DNA of 51,416 bases from Bacteroidales bacterium. GTDB lineage: Bacteria; Bacteroidota; Bacteroidia; Bacteroidales; UBA7960. This document shows, one piece after another, positions 16,899-26,457 of the stretch (position 1 is the first letter of the stretch; every line of letters starts with the position of its first letter). The stretch spans positions 1-51,416 of the forward strand of contig JAHYJD010000013.1 in the NCBI GenBank assembly GCA_019429365.1. Reading direction: 5' to 3'. Made by a program: the position numbers and the translations under genes. Below the pieces are notes generated by a model. That model had not been told where the DNA came from. It saw nothing but the letters and a program-made list of their open reading frames with translations, and made no database searches.

Positions 16899-19097
16899 AT
16901 GGAAGTCAAAAGTGAAGTGTCGTTAAAAGATCTGCTGAAGGAAATATTCGGTTACGACACTTTTAAAGGTGAGCAGGAGGAGATTATCCGGCATTTAATG
17001 GCGGGTGGCGATGCCTTTGTTATCATGCCCACCGGGGGTGGCAAGTCGATGTGCTACCAGCTGCCTGCACTGATTAGTCAGGGCACGGCCATTATTGTGT
17101 CGCCACTGATTGCCCTGATGAAAAACCAGGTAGATGCCATCCGCAATTTTGCCTCCTACAATGGCATTGCCCATGTCCTCAACTCGTCGCTCACCAAGGC
17201 CGAAATACTCCAGGTTAAGAAAGACCTTACCGACGGCCTGACCAAGTTGCTGTATGTGGCGCCCGAATCGCTTACAAAGGAAGAAAATGTAGAGTTTCTC
17301 AAAGAAATTGATATCTCTTTCTTTGCCGTCGATGAGGCGCATTGTATTTCGGAGTGGGGCCACGATTTCAGGCCCGAATACCGCCGCCTGAGGCCCATTA
17401 TTCAAACCCTCGACAAAAAGGTGCCGGTAATTGCCCTTACGGCCACAGCCACTCCCAAGGTTCAGCAGGATATTCAGAAAAACCTGAATATGACCAATGC
17501 CCGGGTGTTCAAGTCTTCGTTCAACCGGCCCAACCTGTACTATGAGGTCCGGCCCAAAACAGAAACTTCCATAAAGGATATTATCCGCTATGTGAAATCG
17601 CAGGAAGGAAAGTCGGGTATAATTTATTGTCTGAGCCGCAAAAAGGTGGAAGAGCTGGCCGAAACCCTGCAGGTGAATGGCATCAGGGCGCTGCCCTACC
17701 ATGCTGGCCTCGATTCGGCAGTGAGGGTAAAGAACCAGGATAAATTTCTGATGGAAGATGCCGATGTGATTGTGGCCACCATCGCTTTTGGCATGGGCAT
17801 CGACAAGCCCGATGTGCGCTATGTGATTCATTACGACATTCCAAAGAGCCTCGAGGCTTACTACCAGGAAACAGGTCGCTCGGGCCGCGACGAAGGCGAA
17901 GGCAACTGCATTGCCTTTTATGCCTACGAGGATATTCAGAAAATGGAAAAATTCCTCAAGGGAAAGCCTGTGGCTGAGCAGGAAATAGGCATGCAACTGC
18001 TTATGGAAACCGTGTCTTATGCCGAGTCCTCCATTTGCCGCCGCAAAACCCTGCTCAACTACTTCGGAGAGATTTATCATGAAGAAAATTGCGGCTCCTG
18101 CGATAATTGTTTAAATCCTAAAGAAAAATTTGAAGGAAAAGAATATATTTGCCTGCTGATTGAAGCCGTTCTGGCAGTGAAGCAGCTCTTTAAACCAAAA
18201 CATGTAATTAACGTCCTTATGGGAAAAATGAGTACTACCATAAAAAACTGCAAGCACCACCAGCTGGAGGTGTTTGGTAAGGGCGCCGACAAAGACGAAA
18301 AGTTCTGGAATGCCGTGATGCGGCAAAGCCTGGTGGAGCGCCTGCTCGAAAAGGATATTGAAGATTACGGCACCCTGAAGGTGACCAAAGCAGGGAAGGA
18401 TTTTTTGGATAAGCCCCGCTCTGTAAAAATGAGCAAAGACCATGACTACGATAACCCATCGGAAGGTGAAGGACTTACCGGTTTGGGCCAGAAAACCAGT
18501 GCCACCGACAAGGTGCTGTTTGCCCTGCTGAAAGATCTCCGAAAGGAAATTGCCCGAAAAAATAACCTGCCACCTTTTGTAATCTTTCAGGATCCCTCCC
18601 TCGAGGATATGGCCATTCAGTATCCGGTAAAACTCGATGAGTTGAAACAAATAACCGGCGTGGGCTCTGGAAAGGCCGAACGCTTCGGACGGCCGTTCGT
18701 GGAGCTTATCGCACGCTACGTGGAGGAAAACGAGATTGAACGTCCCATGGATATGGTGGTGAAGTCGGTGGTGAACAAGTCAGGCCTCAAGGTTTATATC
18801 ATTCAGAATATCGACCGCAAGGTGTCGCTTGAAGATGTGGCACAGGCCAAAGGTATTGAGTTTGACGAACTGCTGCAGGAAATTGAAAGCATCGTGGCCT
18901 CGGGTACCAAGATTGATATCAGGTATTACATTAATCAGGTGATCGACATTGACAAGCAGGAAGAGATTTTTGATTATTTCCAAACGGCAGAAACCGACTC
19001 ATACATGAAGGCGCTGCAGGAACTCGGCGAAGATGATTACACCGAGGAGGAGATCAGGCTGATGCGTATTCGCTTCATGTCGGAAATGGGCAACTAA
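16899..19097 (+). CDS. recQ: ATP-dependent DNA helicase RecQ
   Basis: RecQ is a 3'-5' DNA helicase for recombination and fork repair. The 732-residue protein has Walker A PTGGGKS (44-50), DEAH (145-148) followed by CISEWGHDFRPEY, helicase C motifs (GIIYCLSRK, QETGRSGRD), the zinc-binding cysteines (SSICRRK, ENCGSCDNC), a winged-helix RQC region and an HRDC domain (about 540-625). Beyond HRDC it has a further 100 residues, common in Bacteroidota RecQ, ending in an acidic tail. It is divergent from kdsD and ends with its own terminator. Confidence 0.96.
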   Translation: MEVKSEVSLKDLLKEIFGYDTFKGEQEEIIRHLMAGGDAFVIMPTGGGKSMCYQLPALISQGTAIIVSPLIALMKNQVDAIRNFASYNGIAHVLNSSLTKAEILQVKKDLTDGLTKLLYVAPESLTKEENVEFLKEIDISFFAVDEAHCISEWGHDFRPEYRRLRPIIQTLDKKVPVIALTATATPKVQQDIQKNLNMTNARVFKSSFNRPNLYYEVRPKTETSIKDIIRYVKSQEGKSGIIYCLSRKKVEELAETLQVNGIRALPYHAGLDSAVRVKNQDKFLMEDADVIVATIAFGMGIDKPDVRYVIHYDIPKSLEAYYQETGRSGRDEGEGNCIAFYAYEDIQKMEKFLKGKPVAEQEIGMQLLMETVSYAESSICRRKTLLNYFGEIYHEENCGSCDNCLNPKEKFEGKEYICLLIEAVLAVKQLFKPKHVINVLMGKMSTTIKNCKHHQLEVFGKGADKDEKFWNAVMRQSLVERLLEKDIEDYGTLKVTKAGKDFLDKPRSVKMSKDHDYDNPSEGEGLTGLGQKTSATDKVLFALLKDLRKEIARKNNLPPFVIFQDPSLEDMAIQYPVKLDELKQITGVGSGKAERFGRPFVELIARYVEENEIERPMDMVVKSVVNKSGLKVYIIQNIDRKVSLEDVAQAKGIEFDELLQEIESIVASGTKIDIRYYINQVIDIDKQEEIFDYFQTAETDSYMKALQELGEDDYTEEEIRLMRIRFMSEMGN

Positions 19098-19126
19098 TTT
19101 CATTTGTAAAATATTATTCCAAACCC

Positions 19127-19158
19127 GGCCTGTGAGGAACCTTCGAGCAGGCCTTTTT
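19127..19158 (+). terminator. Rho-independent terminator after recQ
   Basis: GGCCTG (19127-19132) pairs with CAGGCC (19148-19153), followed by TTTTT. It lies between recQ and the OmpH-like gene. Confidence 0.75.
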
Positions 19159-19175
19159 AATTAAGACCAAAGAAA

Positions 19176-19868
19176 ATGACCCAAGAAAATGTGAACCCAA
19201 TGCAGGAGCAATCCATGCTGCCTGAAAAAAAAGCTGCTGGAAAAAAAGTTAATTATACCACCGTGATCAACCTGGTGCTGTTTTGCGGATTGATTGTGCT
19301 TTATGCCTTGTATTTTGCCGGCATAAGGGGCAAGTCCTCCACCGCCCAGGAAGAACAGATTAGCAGCCTGGCCGAGAAAGTGAAGGAAGGCACCGCCAAT
19401 ATCGCTTTTATCAGCTCTGAGCGCTTGATGGAAGAATACGAACTTGCCAAAAAGATGCGCCAAGAATTTAACGAAGAGCAAACCCGCATGGAAAACGACC
19501 TCAGCCGTCGCCAGCGTGGCTGGCAGTCGGAGGTGGAAAAATTCCAGCGCGATATTCAGGCTGGCAGCATTAGCATGGATCGTGCACAGGCCAAAGAACA
19601 GGAACTCATGCAGCAGCAGCAAGAACTTTATCAGCTCAACGAATCGTTCAGCAACCGCCTTATGCAAAAGGAATTGGAAATGAACAACGAACTGCTCGAA
19701 AAGATTACCGAGTTCCTGACACGCTATAACGAGGGCCATGACTACGATTATATCCTCGGATTCTCAAGGGGTGGCGGCATTCTTTATGCCAGCGAACAGT
19801 TCGATATTACGAACGATGTGCTTGAAAAACTGAACGCAGAATACCTTTCAACAACATCTCAACCCTAA
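19176..19868 (+). CDS. Membrane-anchored OmpH/Skp-like coiled-coil protein
   Basis: The 230-residue protein has a short charged cytoplasmic N-terminus, one transmembrane segment at about 28-49 (TTVINLVLFCGLIVLYALYF) and a periplasmic OmpH/Skp-type domain with a long coiled coil (about 60-185: NIAFISSERLMEEY, then E/Q/R-rich heptads). Skp proteins are periplasmic chaperones for outer-membrane proteins, normally with a cleaved signal peptide. Here the segment looks like an uncleaved anchor. It starts 17 nt after the recQ terminator and is followed after 6 nt by the peptidase gene, so the two are probably co-transcribed. Confidence 0.8.
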   Translation: MTQENVNPMQEQSMLPEKKAAGKKVNYTTVINLVLFCGLIVLYALYFAGIRGKSSTAQEEQISSLAEKVKEGTANIAFISSERLMEEYELAKKMRQEFNEEQTRMENDLSRRQRGWQSEVEKFQRDIQAGSISMDRAQAKEQELMQQQQELYQLNESFSNRLMQKELEMNNELLEKITEFLTRYNEGHDYDYILGFSRGGGILYASEQFDITNDVLEKLNAEYLSTTSQP

Positions 19869-19874
19869 ATTGTT

Positions 19875-20867
19875 ATGAAAAATATTTTCAGGCTATTTGT
19901 TGTTTTAATGCTGCTTGTGCTTAATCTTCAGCTTTTTGCTCAAGGTAGCTATGCACTGGTAATTCATGGTGGCTCGGGCAATATTTCACGCGAAAGGATG
20001 AGCCCCGAGCGCGAAGCAGCCTATCTGGCGAAGCTTTCGGAAGCCCTTGAGGCAGGTGAAGCCATTCTGAAGACCGGTGGAAGCAGCATGGATGCCGTGG
20101 TGGCTGCCATTATGATTTTGGAAGACAGCCCCCTTTTCAATGCAGGCAAAGGTGCTGTTTTTAATTTTGAAGGCCGCAACGAACTGGATGCTTCCATTAT
20201 GGATGGCAAAACCTTGCAGGCAGGTGCAGTAGCAGGTATCACCAATATTAAAAACCCCATAACAGCTGCCCGTAAGGTAATGGAAAACTCACCCCATGTA
20301 ATGCTTACCGGCCGTGGTGCGGAGCAGTTTGCTTTTGAAGAGGGGCTGGAAGCTGTTGACCCGTCTTATTTCTTTGATCAGACCCGTTGGGATCAATACC
20401 GCGAATTTTTGAGGGGCAACACCCAACTGAGGGGAATAACCAACCCTGATATGAAAATGGGTACAGTGGGCGCTGTAGCTCTCGATCTTAATGGCAATCT
20501 GGCGGCAGCGACATCAACTGGCGGTATGACCGGCAAGCGCTTCGGGCGCATTGGCGACAGCCCAATAATTGGTGCAGGAACCTACGCCAACAACGAAGCC
20601 TGTGCCGTTTCGGCCACCGGACATGGCGAGTATTTTATCCGCAATGTGGTTGCCTACGATATTGCTGCACAAATGATGTATGCCGGCAAATCCCTTGAAG
20701 AGGCGGCCAATGAAAATGTTTTACAAAAGCTAAAGGAACAGGGTGGAAACGGCGGCATAATTGCCGTTGACCGCCATGGAAATGTAGCAATGCCCTTTAA
20801 TACCACTGGTATGTTCAGGGGATACATAAAATCAACCGGCGAAACCGAAGTGAATATCTTTGAGTAG
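19875..20867 (+). CDS. Periplasmic isoaspartyl peptidase / type 2 L-asparaginase
   Basis: This is an N-terminal-nucleophile hydrolase that cleaves beta-aspartyl dipeptides and asparagine. The 330-residue precursor has a signal peptide (MKNIFRLFVVLMLLVLNLQL then FAQ), the start of the alpha chain (YALVIHGGSGNIS) and the autocleavage site before Thr197 in MGTVGAVALD. Substrate-binding elements follow (STGGMTGKRFGRIGDSPIIGAGTYA). The signal peptide places it in the periplasm. The downstream dCMP deaminase gene is convergent, with only 1 nt between the stop codons. Confidence 0.92.
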   Translation: MKNIFRLFVVLMLLVLNLQLFAQGSYALVIHGGSGNISRERMSPEREAAYLAKLSEALEAGEAILKTGGSSMDAVVAAIMILEDSPLFNAGKGAVFNFEGRNELDASIMDGKTLQAGAVAGITNIKNPITAARKVMENSPHVMLTGRGAEQFAFEEGLEAVDPSYFFDQTRWDQYREFLRGNTQLRGITNPDMKMGTVGAVALDLNGNLAAATSTGGMTGKRFGRIGDSPIIGAGTYANNEACAVSATGHGEYFIRNVVAYDIAAQMMYAGKSLEEAANENVLQKLKEQGGNGGIIAVDRHGNVAMPFNTTGMFRGYIKSTGETEVNIFE

Positions 20868-20868
20868 T

Positions 20869-21372
20869 TTACTGATTCTGGTACTTTAGTACCTCGTCGG
20901 TAAAATAGGAAATTTCCACGCCTGCCTCAGCGAACATTTGTTCAGACTCCTGGCCGGCGTGGTATTTTTTTTCGCACACCACCCGTTTTATCCCGCAGTT
21001 TATGATAAGCATGGCGCAGACCCTGCATGGCGTCATGCGGCAATAGAGTGTAGCCCCATCGATGCTGATGCCCAGGCGGGCTGCCTGGCAAATGGCATTT
21101 TGCTCGGCATGTACGGTACGAACGCAGTGCATGGTGGTGTGGCCATCTTCGTGTAATACCTTCTTCATCTGGTGGCCGGCATCATCGCAGTGGGGCAGCC
21201 CCTTGGGCGAGCCAACGTATCCCGTTACCAAAATCTGCCGGTCGCGGGCAATTATGCAGCCGCTGCGTCCACGGTCGCAGGTGGCACGCTTGCTTACTGT
21301 ATGGGCTATTTCCATAAAGTATTCATCCCAACTTGGACGAATATACATTTGGGGATCTTGGTTCTCGGACAT
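20869..21372 (-). CDS. dCMP deaminase (ComEB family)
   Basis: This zinc-dependent cytidine/deoxycytidylate deaminase converts dCMP to dUMP for dTTP synthesis. From ATG 21372 it has 167 residues, with the zinc site HAEQNA and PCRVCAMLI plus the extra upstream zinc-type motif (RGRSGCI, YVGSPKGLPHCDD). An upstream in-frame ATG at 21483 would add 37 residues inside the preceding gene. Starting at 21372 leaves an 11-nt gap after the kinase stop and begins with a typical MSENQDPQMYIRPSWDEYF. It is the last gene of the unit with the YggS-like and kinase genes. Confidence 0.93.
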   Translation of the reverse strand: MSENQDPQMYIRPSWDEYFMEIAHTVSKRATCDRGRSGCIIARDRQILVTGYVGSPKGLPHCDDAGHQMKKVLHEDGHTTMHCVRTVHAEQNAICQAARLGISIDGATLYCRMTPCRVCAMLIINCGIKRVVCEKKYHAGQESEQMFAEAGVEISYFTDEVLKYQNQ

Positions 21373-21383
21373 ATTGCGTTGGA

Positions 21384-21944
21384 TTATTGGTGGTTGATGG
21401 ATTGAAGGAATGCCTCGGTCTTTTCGTGCAACTCCTCCAGGCTGCCGTTGTTTTGTATGGTAAAGTCGGCCTGCCTGATGCATTCGGCAAGGTTTTGCTT
21501 ATTTGGGTCATCGGAGTGCATTTCACGGGTCTCGCTGCTGATAAAGGTATCGAACGACACATTGTCGGTTTCAGATCTGCGTTTTCTGATACGGTTAAAG
21601 CGAATGCGTGGGTCGGCATCTACAGCCAGCAGCACAAAACCAGGCTTGCTTCGCAATGCCGTAATTTCGCCCGGAGTCCGAATGCTCTCAATAATACAGT
21701 TTTTTTCCTGATCGGCCGCTTTACGGTAAAGTTCTTCAATGATGTATGAAGGGCTGTTTTTGGCTCGCATTTCATTGGCAAGGGCGGTCAAGGTATCGCG
21801 GTTAACGGGTATGCCGCGCCGTTCCAGTTCACGTGTAATAAAAGCCCTTACCGAAAAGTGAACAAAGCCTTTTTCTTTCTCAAGATAATCAACCACCGTA
21901 CCTTTTCCTGCACCCAAAGTGCCTGTAATTCCAATTATGATCAT
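21384..21944 (-). CDS. Small P-loop nucleotide/nucleoside-phosphate kinase-like protein
   Basis: From ATG 21944 the protein is 186 residues and starts MIIIGITGTLGAGKGTVVDY, with Walker A GTLGAGKGT at about 7-15. It has a LID-like basic stretch (RIRFNRIRKRR) and an ESIRTPGE segment typical of dephospho-CoA-kinase/adenylate-kinase-like AAA proteins. The 27-codon extension to ATG 22025 was rejected because it runs into the preceding gene and precedes the P-loop strand. Position before dCMP deaminase suggests a deoxynucleoside-monophosphate kinase role in dNTP supply, but this is inference; dephospho-CoA kinase is another possibility. Confidence 0.8.
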   Translation of the reverse strand: MIIIGITGTLGAGKGTVVDYLEKEKGFVHFSVRAFITRELERRGIPVNRDTLTALANEMRAKNSPSYIIEELYRKAADQEKNCIIESIRTPGEITALRSKPGFVLLAVDADPRIRFNRIRKRRSETDNVSFDTFISSETREMHSDDPNKQNLAECIRQADFTIQNNGSLEELHEKTEAFLQSINHQ

Positions 21945-21996
21945 ACCCCGGTTTTCCTCAAAATTAAGCTTTTTATATAATTTGACTGCAAGAAGC

Positions 21997-22665
21997 TTAG
22001 TAGTTTCGATCGCCAAAGATGGCACTGCCCACCCTGATCATGGTGCTGCCTTCTTCTATGGCAATATGATAATCGTCGGACATGCCCATGGAGATTTCCT
22101 TAAATTGCGTTTGAGCGGCAAAAAAATCCTTTCTCAGCCATTCGAAGATAGCCTTCAGGGATATGAATTCCCGGCGCACATGTTCCATGTCTTCGGTAAA
22201 TGTAGCCATACCCATCACCCCGCAAACTTCAATGTTTTCAAACTTTTTATATTCTTCTGAGTTCAGGATTTCTTCAACTTCTTCGCGGCTGAGGCCGAAT
22301 TTTGTATCTTCCTCGGCAATATGAAATTGCAACAAACATTTTATGATCCGATCATTTTTTCTTGCTTCTTTGTTGATGGATTTGAGAAGCTTCAGGCTGT
22401 CGGCTGAGTGAATCATGCCCACAAAAGGTGCAACGTATTTTACCTTATTAGTTTGCAGGTGGCCAATGAGGTGCCATTCGATGTCGCGAGGCAGTTTTTC
22501 GTATTTACGAACCAGCTCCTGCACTTTATTTTCGCCAAAGAGTCGCTGCCCCGCATCATAAACCTGCATAATCTCTTCTTCTGTTTTTGTTTTGCTAACA
22601 GCCACCAGTTTCACACCGGCCGGCAGGTCTTTAATAAATCCCAGGTATTTTTCAGAAGAAGTCAT
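21997..22665 (-). CDS. YggS/PLPBP family pyridoxal-phosphate homeostasis protein
   Basis: This cytoplasmic single-domain PLP-binding protein adopts the fold-III barrel and buffers free PLP rather than catalysing. It has the PLP lysine segment LVAVSKTKT, FGENKVQEL, WHLIGHLQTNKVK, and the phosphate-binding end SMGMSDDYHIAIEEGSTMIRVGSAIFG. ATG 22665 (222 residues) is preferred over ATG 22689 because a perfect -7 box (22696-22689) overlaps the upstream ATG. It heads an apparent operon with the kinase and dCMP deaminase. Confidence 0.93.
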   Translation of the reverse strand: MTSSEKYLGFIKDLPAGVKLVAVSKTKTEEEIMQVYDAGQRLFGENKVQELVRKYEKLPRDIEWHLIGHLQTNKVKYVAPFVGMIHSADSLKLLKSINKEARKNDRIIKCLLQFHIAEEDTKFGLSREEVEEILNSEEYKKFENIEVCGVMGMATFTEDMEHVRREFISLKAIFEWLRKDFFAAQTQFKEISMGMSDDYHIAIEEGSTMIRVGSAIFGDRNY

Positions 22666-22688
22666 GGTGTTGTTTTTGGTATCAACCA

Positions 22689-22696
22689 CAAATTTA
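22689..22696 (-). promoter_or_regulatory. Candidate -7 element for the yggS-like operon
   Basis: On the minus strand this reads TAAATTTG, a perfect TAnnTTTG box. It ends 23 nt before the ATG at 22665, so the alternative ATG at 22689 would fall within the box. It is one of two divergent boxes in the 104-nt gap to guaA. Confidence 0.5.
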
Positions 22697-22758
22697 CTAA
22701 ATGCTCAGAATTGTTGCAGATTATGATTTATTGGTTACGCATAATTATCGCAGTTAAT

Positions 22759-22766
22759 TATCTTTG
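22759..22766 (+). promoter_or_regulatory. -7 element abutting the guaA start codon
   Basis: TATCTTTG is a perfect TAnnTTTG box ending only 3 nt before the guaA ATG (22770). If used, transcription would start at or just inside the start codon, giving a leaderless mRNA. A TTG at 22731-22733 is 25 nt upstream, slightly longer than the usual -33 spacing. Confidence 0.5.
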
Positions 22767-22769
22767 CAT

Positions 22770-24299
22770 ATGCAACAAACCATCCTTATTCTCGATTTTG
22801 GCTCTCAGTATACCCAGTTGATTGCCAGGCGTGTGAGGGAGTTGAATGTCTACTGCGAGATTCATCCCTACCACCATGTTCCCGAAGACCTCTCGCACAT
22901 AAAAGGGGTCATTTTGTCTGGCAGCCCTTTCAGTGTGCGCGATGCCGGCTCGCCCCGGATAGGCCTTTCGCAGTTCGATGGGCAGGTGCCCCTTTTGGGC
23001 GTTTGTTATGGTGCGCAGCTGCTGGCACAGGAAAACGGGGGAGAGGTGGAGGCTTCATCGACCCGCGAGTACGGTCGTGCCAACCTGTCTTTTGTTGAAA
23101 AGGACGAACCCTTGCTGCATGGCATCGAGCTGCAGTCGCAGGTGTGGATGTCGCATGCCGACAGCATTACCCACCTGCCCGAAAACTTTAGCCTTATTGC
23201 CCGAACGAACGACGTGGGCATTGCGGCATATAAAGCCAACGACAGGCCTACTTTCGGGCTGCAGTTTCACCCCGAGGTTTACCATTCGACCCAGGGCATG
23301 GAGTTGCTTTATAATTTTGTGGTCGACATTTGTGGTTGCAGCCAAGACTGGACTCCTGAATCATTTATTTACAGCACCGTTGAAGCGCTGAAAGCCAAAA
23401 TCGGCAACGACAAGGTAGTGCTTGGACTTTCGGGTGGTGTAGACTCCAGCGTGGCCGGGGTGCTGCTCCACAGGGCTATTGGAAGCCAGCTGCATTGTAT
23501 TTTTGTGGATAACGGGCTGCTGCGCAAAAACGAGTTTGAGCAAGTGCTCGATTCTTACTGCGACATGGGGTTGAATGTGAAAGGTGTTCGTGCCGGAGAT
23601 CGTTTCCTGTCGGCCCTCAAAGGAAAGGAAGACCCCGAAGAAAAACGCAAGACCATCGGCCGGGTTTTTATCGAAGTGTTTGATGAGGAAGCCCACAGCA
23701 TACAAGACGTAAGCTGGCTGGCCCAGGGTACCATTTATCCCGATGTGATTGAGTCGGTTTCGGTGAAGGGCCCCTCGGCCACCATAAAGTCGCATCACAA
23801 TGTAGGAGGCTTACCCGATTTTATGAAGCTGAAAATTGTGGAGCCTCTTAACGCTCTTTTCAAAGACGAGGTTCGCAGGGTTGGAAGCAGCCTGGGTATA
23901 CCGCCCGGGTTACTCCAGCGTCACCCTTTCCCGGGTCCCGGTCTGGGTATTCGCATTTTGGGTGAAATAACTCCCGAAAAAGTCAGGGTACTGCAGGAAG
24001 TGGATTATATTTTCATTAAAGCTTTGCGCGACAATGGATTGTACAACAAAGTATGGCAGGCACTGGCAGTGCTCTTACCAGTACATTCAGTTGGGGTGAT
24101 GGGCGACGAAAGAACCTATGAGAATGTAGTGGCGCTGCGCGCGGTCGAATCGACCGATGGCATGACTGCCGACTGGGTGCACCTGCCTTACGAGTTTCTG
24201 GCAAAAGTCTCCAACGATATTATCAACAAGGTAAAAGGAGTAAACCGGGTGGTTTACGACATCAGTTCCAAGCCCCCGGCTACCATTGAATGGGAGTAA
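22770..24299 (+). CDS. guaA: GMP synthase (glutamine-hydrolysing)
   Basis: GuaA converts XMP to GMP using glutamine and ATP. From ATG 22770 it has 509 residues. The N-terminal class I amidotransferase has nucleophile Cys79 in GVCYGAQ and a FHPEVYHS histidine/glutamate pair. The central ATP pyrophosphatase has the P-loop [10 protein letters not shown], and the C-terminal dimerisation domain ends with the XMP loop region (KPPATIEWE). A longer form from TTG 22764 adds only two residues and overlaps the promoter box. It is divergent from the yggS-like gene. Confidence 0.97.
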   Translation: MQQTILILDFGSQYTQLIARRVRELNVYCEIHPYHHVPEDLSHIKGVILSGSPFSVRDAGSPRIGLSQFDGQVPLLGVCYGAQLLAQENGGEVEASSTREYGRANLSFVEKDEPLLHGIELQSQVWMSHADSITHLPENFSLIARTNDVGIAAYKANDRPTFGLQFHPEVYHSTQGMELLYNFVVDICGCSQDWTPESFIYSTVEALKAKIGNDKVVLGLSGGVDSSVAGVLLHRAIGSQLHCIFVDNGLLRKNEFEQVLDSYCDMGLNVKGVRAGDRFLSALKGKEDPEEKRKTIGRVFIEVFDEEAHSIQDVSWLAQGTIYPDVIESVSVKGPSATIKSHHNVGGLPDFMKLKIVEPLNALFKDEVRRVGSSLGIPPGLLQRHPFPGPGLGIRILGEITPEKVRVLQEVDYIFIKALRDNGLYNKVWQALAVLLPVHSVGVMGDERTYENVVALRAVESTDGMTADWVHLPYEFLAKVSNDIINKVKGVNRVVYDISSKPPATIEWE

Positions 24300-24360
24300 G
24301 GCTCCGCCAGGCAATTTAGCGCTTTATTTTGCGTATTATAATGAACCAAACATTTGGGTT

Positions 24361-26442
24361 GTGAAACATACAGGATATTTTTTATTTGCCATATTTTTAT
24401 TGTTTTCTTCGGTCGGGGTGATGGCCCAGTTCGAACCAGCGCCGGTGACCCGTTCGGAGGTGATCGAGACCATCGACGGTAAGAGCTATTATATTCACAC
24501 CATCACCCAGGGGCAAACCCTTTTCAGCATTGCTGGTGTTTACGAGGTCAGACAACAGGAAATCGCCGATGCCAATCCTGAGATTCCAGATTTGCTGCAG
24601 GTGGTCCGCACAGGGCAAAAGATCAGAATCCCCCGCTCAGCCTCCCACCCAGCCACGCAACCACCTCAGGTGCAAACACCTGAACCCAGAGCAGTTGAAC
24701 CCGAAAGCCGGCAGCATGCCGGGCCCCAGCCCCCTCAAATAATGCGGACGCCTATTGTTGTTACCGAGTTTGTGGAGCATGAGGTGGCACGCCGTGAAAC
24801 ACTTTTCGGCATTTCACGAAAGTATAACATAAGCCAGGAGGAAATACTGCATTACAACCCCGAGGCCCGCAGTGGGCTTCGATTCAGGCAGGTGCTGCAA
24901 ATACCTCAAAAAACCTCTCGTCCTGTGGAGTTTTTCTACTATACGGTTCAGCCTGGTGAAACAAAGTTTGGTCTGGCTGCTCGTTTTGGCATTTCGCAGG
25001 AGGAGCTTGCCGAATTGAACCCTGAGGTTGAAGAAGTTGGTCTGAAAGCCGGACAGCACATTCGCATCCCCGCAAGGGTTGCTCAGGGCATGGGAGCCAT
25101 CCCACCACATCAGGACGGCTTTGTGTTTATCCCCGACACCCTTCCTGTTAGACCTTCTGTGGCCGATGCGTATTGTCTCGATCCGGTGTTGAAGTCGCAT
25201 TACAACGTGGCTTTGATGATACCGCTTTTTCTTGATCAGTTCAGCGGCTACTCGCCCAGCATGCCCGAAGACCATATCTCCTTTACGTTTATTCAGTATT
25301 ACCAGGGTGTGCTTATTGCCCTCGACTCCATTAAACAGCAAGGGGTAAATATTACATTGCATCCGTTTGATGTGGGACATGACTTTGCCACTGTGCGGGA
25401 AATAACGCGCCAGCCGGGATTCGATCGTATGGACCTGATCATTGGCCCGTTTTATCCAGAAACCTTAAGTTTTGTTGCTGGTTTTGGTATGCGCCACGGC
25501 ATCCCGGTAGTGTCGCCACTGCTCGACGATCCCAGTCAGCTAAAAGGCTTTCCGAACCTTTTCCAGGTAAGCCCATCGATGGAAACCCAGCTCAACGCTT
25601 TAGCAGGCTACCTGGCCAGGGCTTATCCCGAACAGAATATTATCCTGGTGCATAACAACCAGCCCCAGGCTCGCCAACTTATTGAGGGTTTTAAAACGTC
25701 GATTGGAGAAGAATTCAGGTATATGAAGCAGTTTGGCGACAGCCTGAACCTTGCCCGTGTGGATGGCTATTATTTCAATGGTGCATTGGTGGGCGGCCGG
25801 CGTACCAATGTGCTTGTAGCCAGCGACAGCCTGCTGCATTCACGAACGCTGACCCCTAAGCCTCAGAGCGAAATACCCATGCACGAAATCAAGGAAATTA
25901 TTTACAGTACAAGTGGATTGAGCGGCCTGGTGCAGGCATTCGATCGTGAAAGAAAGAATATAGTGGTGACCCTGATAGGAGGGGAGGCTTTTCTCTCTAA
26001 TTACCTGCGGGAGTTAAACCAGCTCTCCGAAGAATTCGACCTGGCTTTGTTCGGCACTCCGCAGTGGAGCGATTACCAAACCATCGACCCGCGCTATTTC
26101 GAGAACCTGAACGTACATATTTTCTCGCCCGACTTTGTGGAATACCGTGATCCGCATATTCGCAATTTTGTATACCGCTACCGCGAAGTTTTCAGCACAG
26201 AGCCAACCATCGATGCATTTCGCGGGGTACAGACCGGGTATTTCTTTTTCGATGCCCTTGGCCGATTTGGCAGGGAGTTTCCGCGCTGCATCGACCAACT
26301 AAACGGATTTGGATTTAAGAGTCCCTTCGTTTTCGAAAAGCTGCTAACAAAAGATGACGGTTGGGAAAACCTGAAGTTTATCCTTTACCGTCATCATGAT
26401 TACCGCCGCGAAAATGTTATGCGGCCTTTCCCCAAAAACTAA
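24361..26442 (+). CDS. PBP1-like and triple-LysM peptidoglycan-binding protein
   Basis: This is a secreted protein of a Bacteroidota family that joins LysM repeats to a type-1 periplasmic-binding-protein fold. GTG 24361 is the preferred start because the signal peptide (KHTGYFLFAIFLLFSSVGVMA) begins there; the ATG at 24286 lies inside guaA. From GTG it has 693 residues. There are three LysM units at about 32-82 (ITQGQTLFSIAGVYEV), 135-180 (VARRETLFGISRKYNI) and 198-245 (VQPGETKFGLAARFGI), then the PBP1 fold at about 275-690 (YNVALMIPLFLD, DLIIGPFYPET, FQVSPSMETQ). It probably binds the cell wall in the periplasm; ligand and pathway are unknown. The function is not predicted from guaA next door. 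Confidence 0.85.
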   Translation: MKHTGYFLFAIFLLFSSVGVMAQFEPAPVTRSEVIETIDGKSYYIHTITQGQTLFSIAGVYEVRQQEIADANPEIPDLLQVVRTGQKIRIPRSASHPATQPPQVQTPEPRAVEPESRQHAGPQPPQIMRTPIVVTEFVEHEVARRETLFGISRKYNISQEEILHYNPEARSGLRFRQVLQIPQKTSRPVEFFYYTVQPGETKFGLAARFGISQEELAELNPEVEEVGLKAGQHIRIPARVAQGMGAIPPHQDGFVFIPDTLPVRPSVADAYCLDPVLKSHYNVALMIPLFLDQFSGYSPSMPEDHISFTFIQYYQGVLIALDSIKQQGVNITLHPFDVGHDFATVREITRQPGFDRMDLIIGPFYPETLSFVAGFGMRHGIPVVSPLLDDPSQLKGFPNLFQVSPSMETQLNALAGYLARAYPEQNIILVHNNQPQARQLIEGFKTSIGEEFRYMKQFGDSLNLARVDGYYFNGALVGGRRTNVLVASDSLLHSRTLTPKPQSEIPMHEIKEIIYSTSGLSGLVQAFDRERKNIVVTLIGGEAFLSNYLRELNQLSEEFDLALFGTPQWSDYQTIDPRYFENLNVHIFSPDFVEYRDPHIRNFVYRYREVFSTEPTIDAFRGVQTGYFFFDALGRFGREFPRCIDQLNGFGFKSPFVFEKLLTKDDGWENLKFILYRHHDYRRENVMRPFPKN

Positions 26443-26457
26443 GCACCTCAGGCTTAG
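26439..26457. terminator. Small bidirectional terminator-like hairpin
   Basis: CTAAGC (26439-26444) pairs with GCTTAG (26452-26457) across a 7-nt loop between the convergent PBP1-LysM and lolA-like genes, overlapping both stop codons. The stem is only 6 bp and neither side has a long T run, so termination strength is doubtful. Confidence 0.35.

Noticed and set aside
16995-18080. Open minus-strand frame of 361 codons
   Set aside because: It lies antisense to the recQ helicase core, whose motifs fix the coding strand.
24286-24360. ATG 24286 as start of the PBP1-LysM protein
   Set aside because: It lies inside guaA and adds 25 residues before the signal peptide; GTG 24361 fits better.
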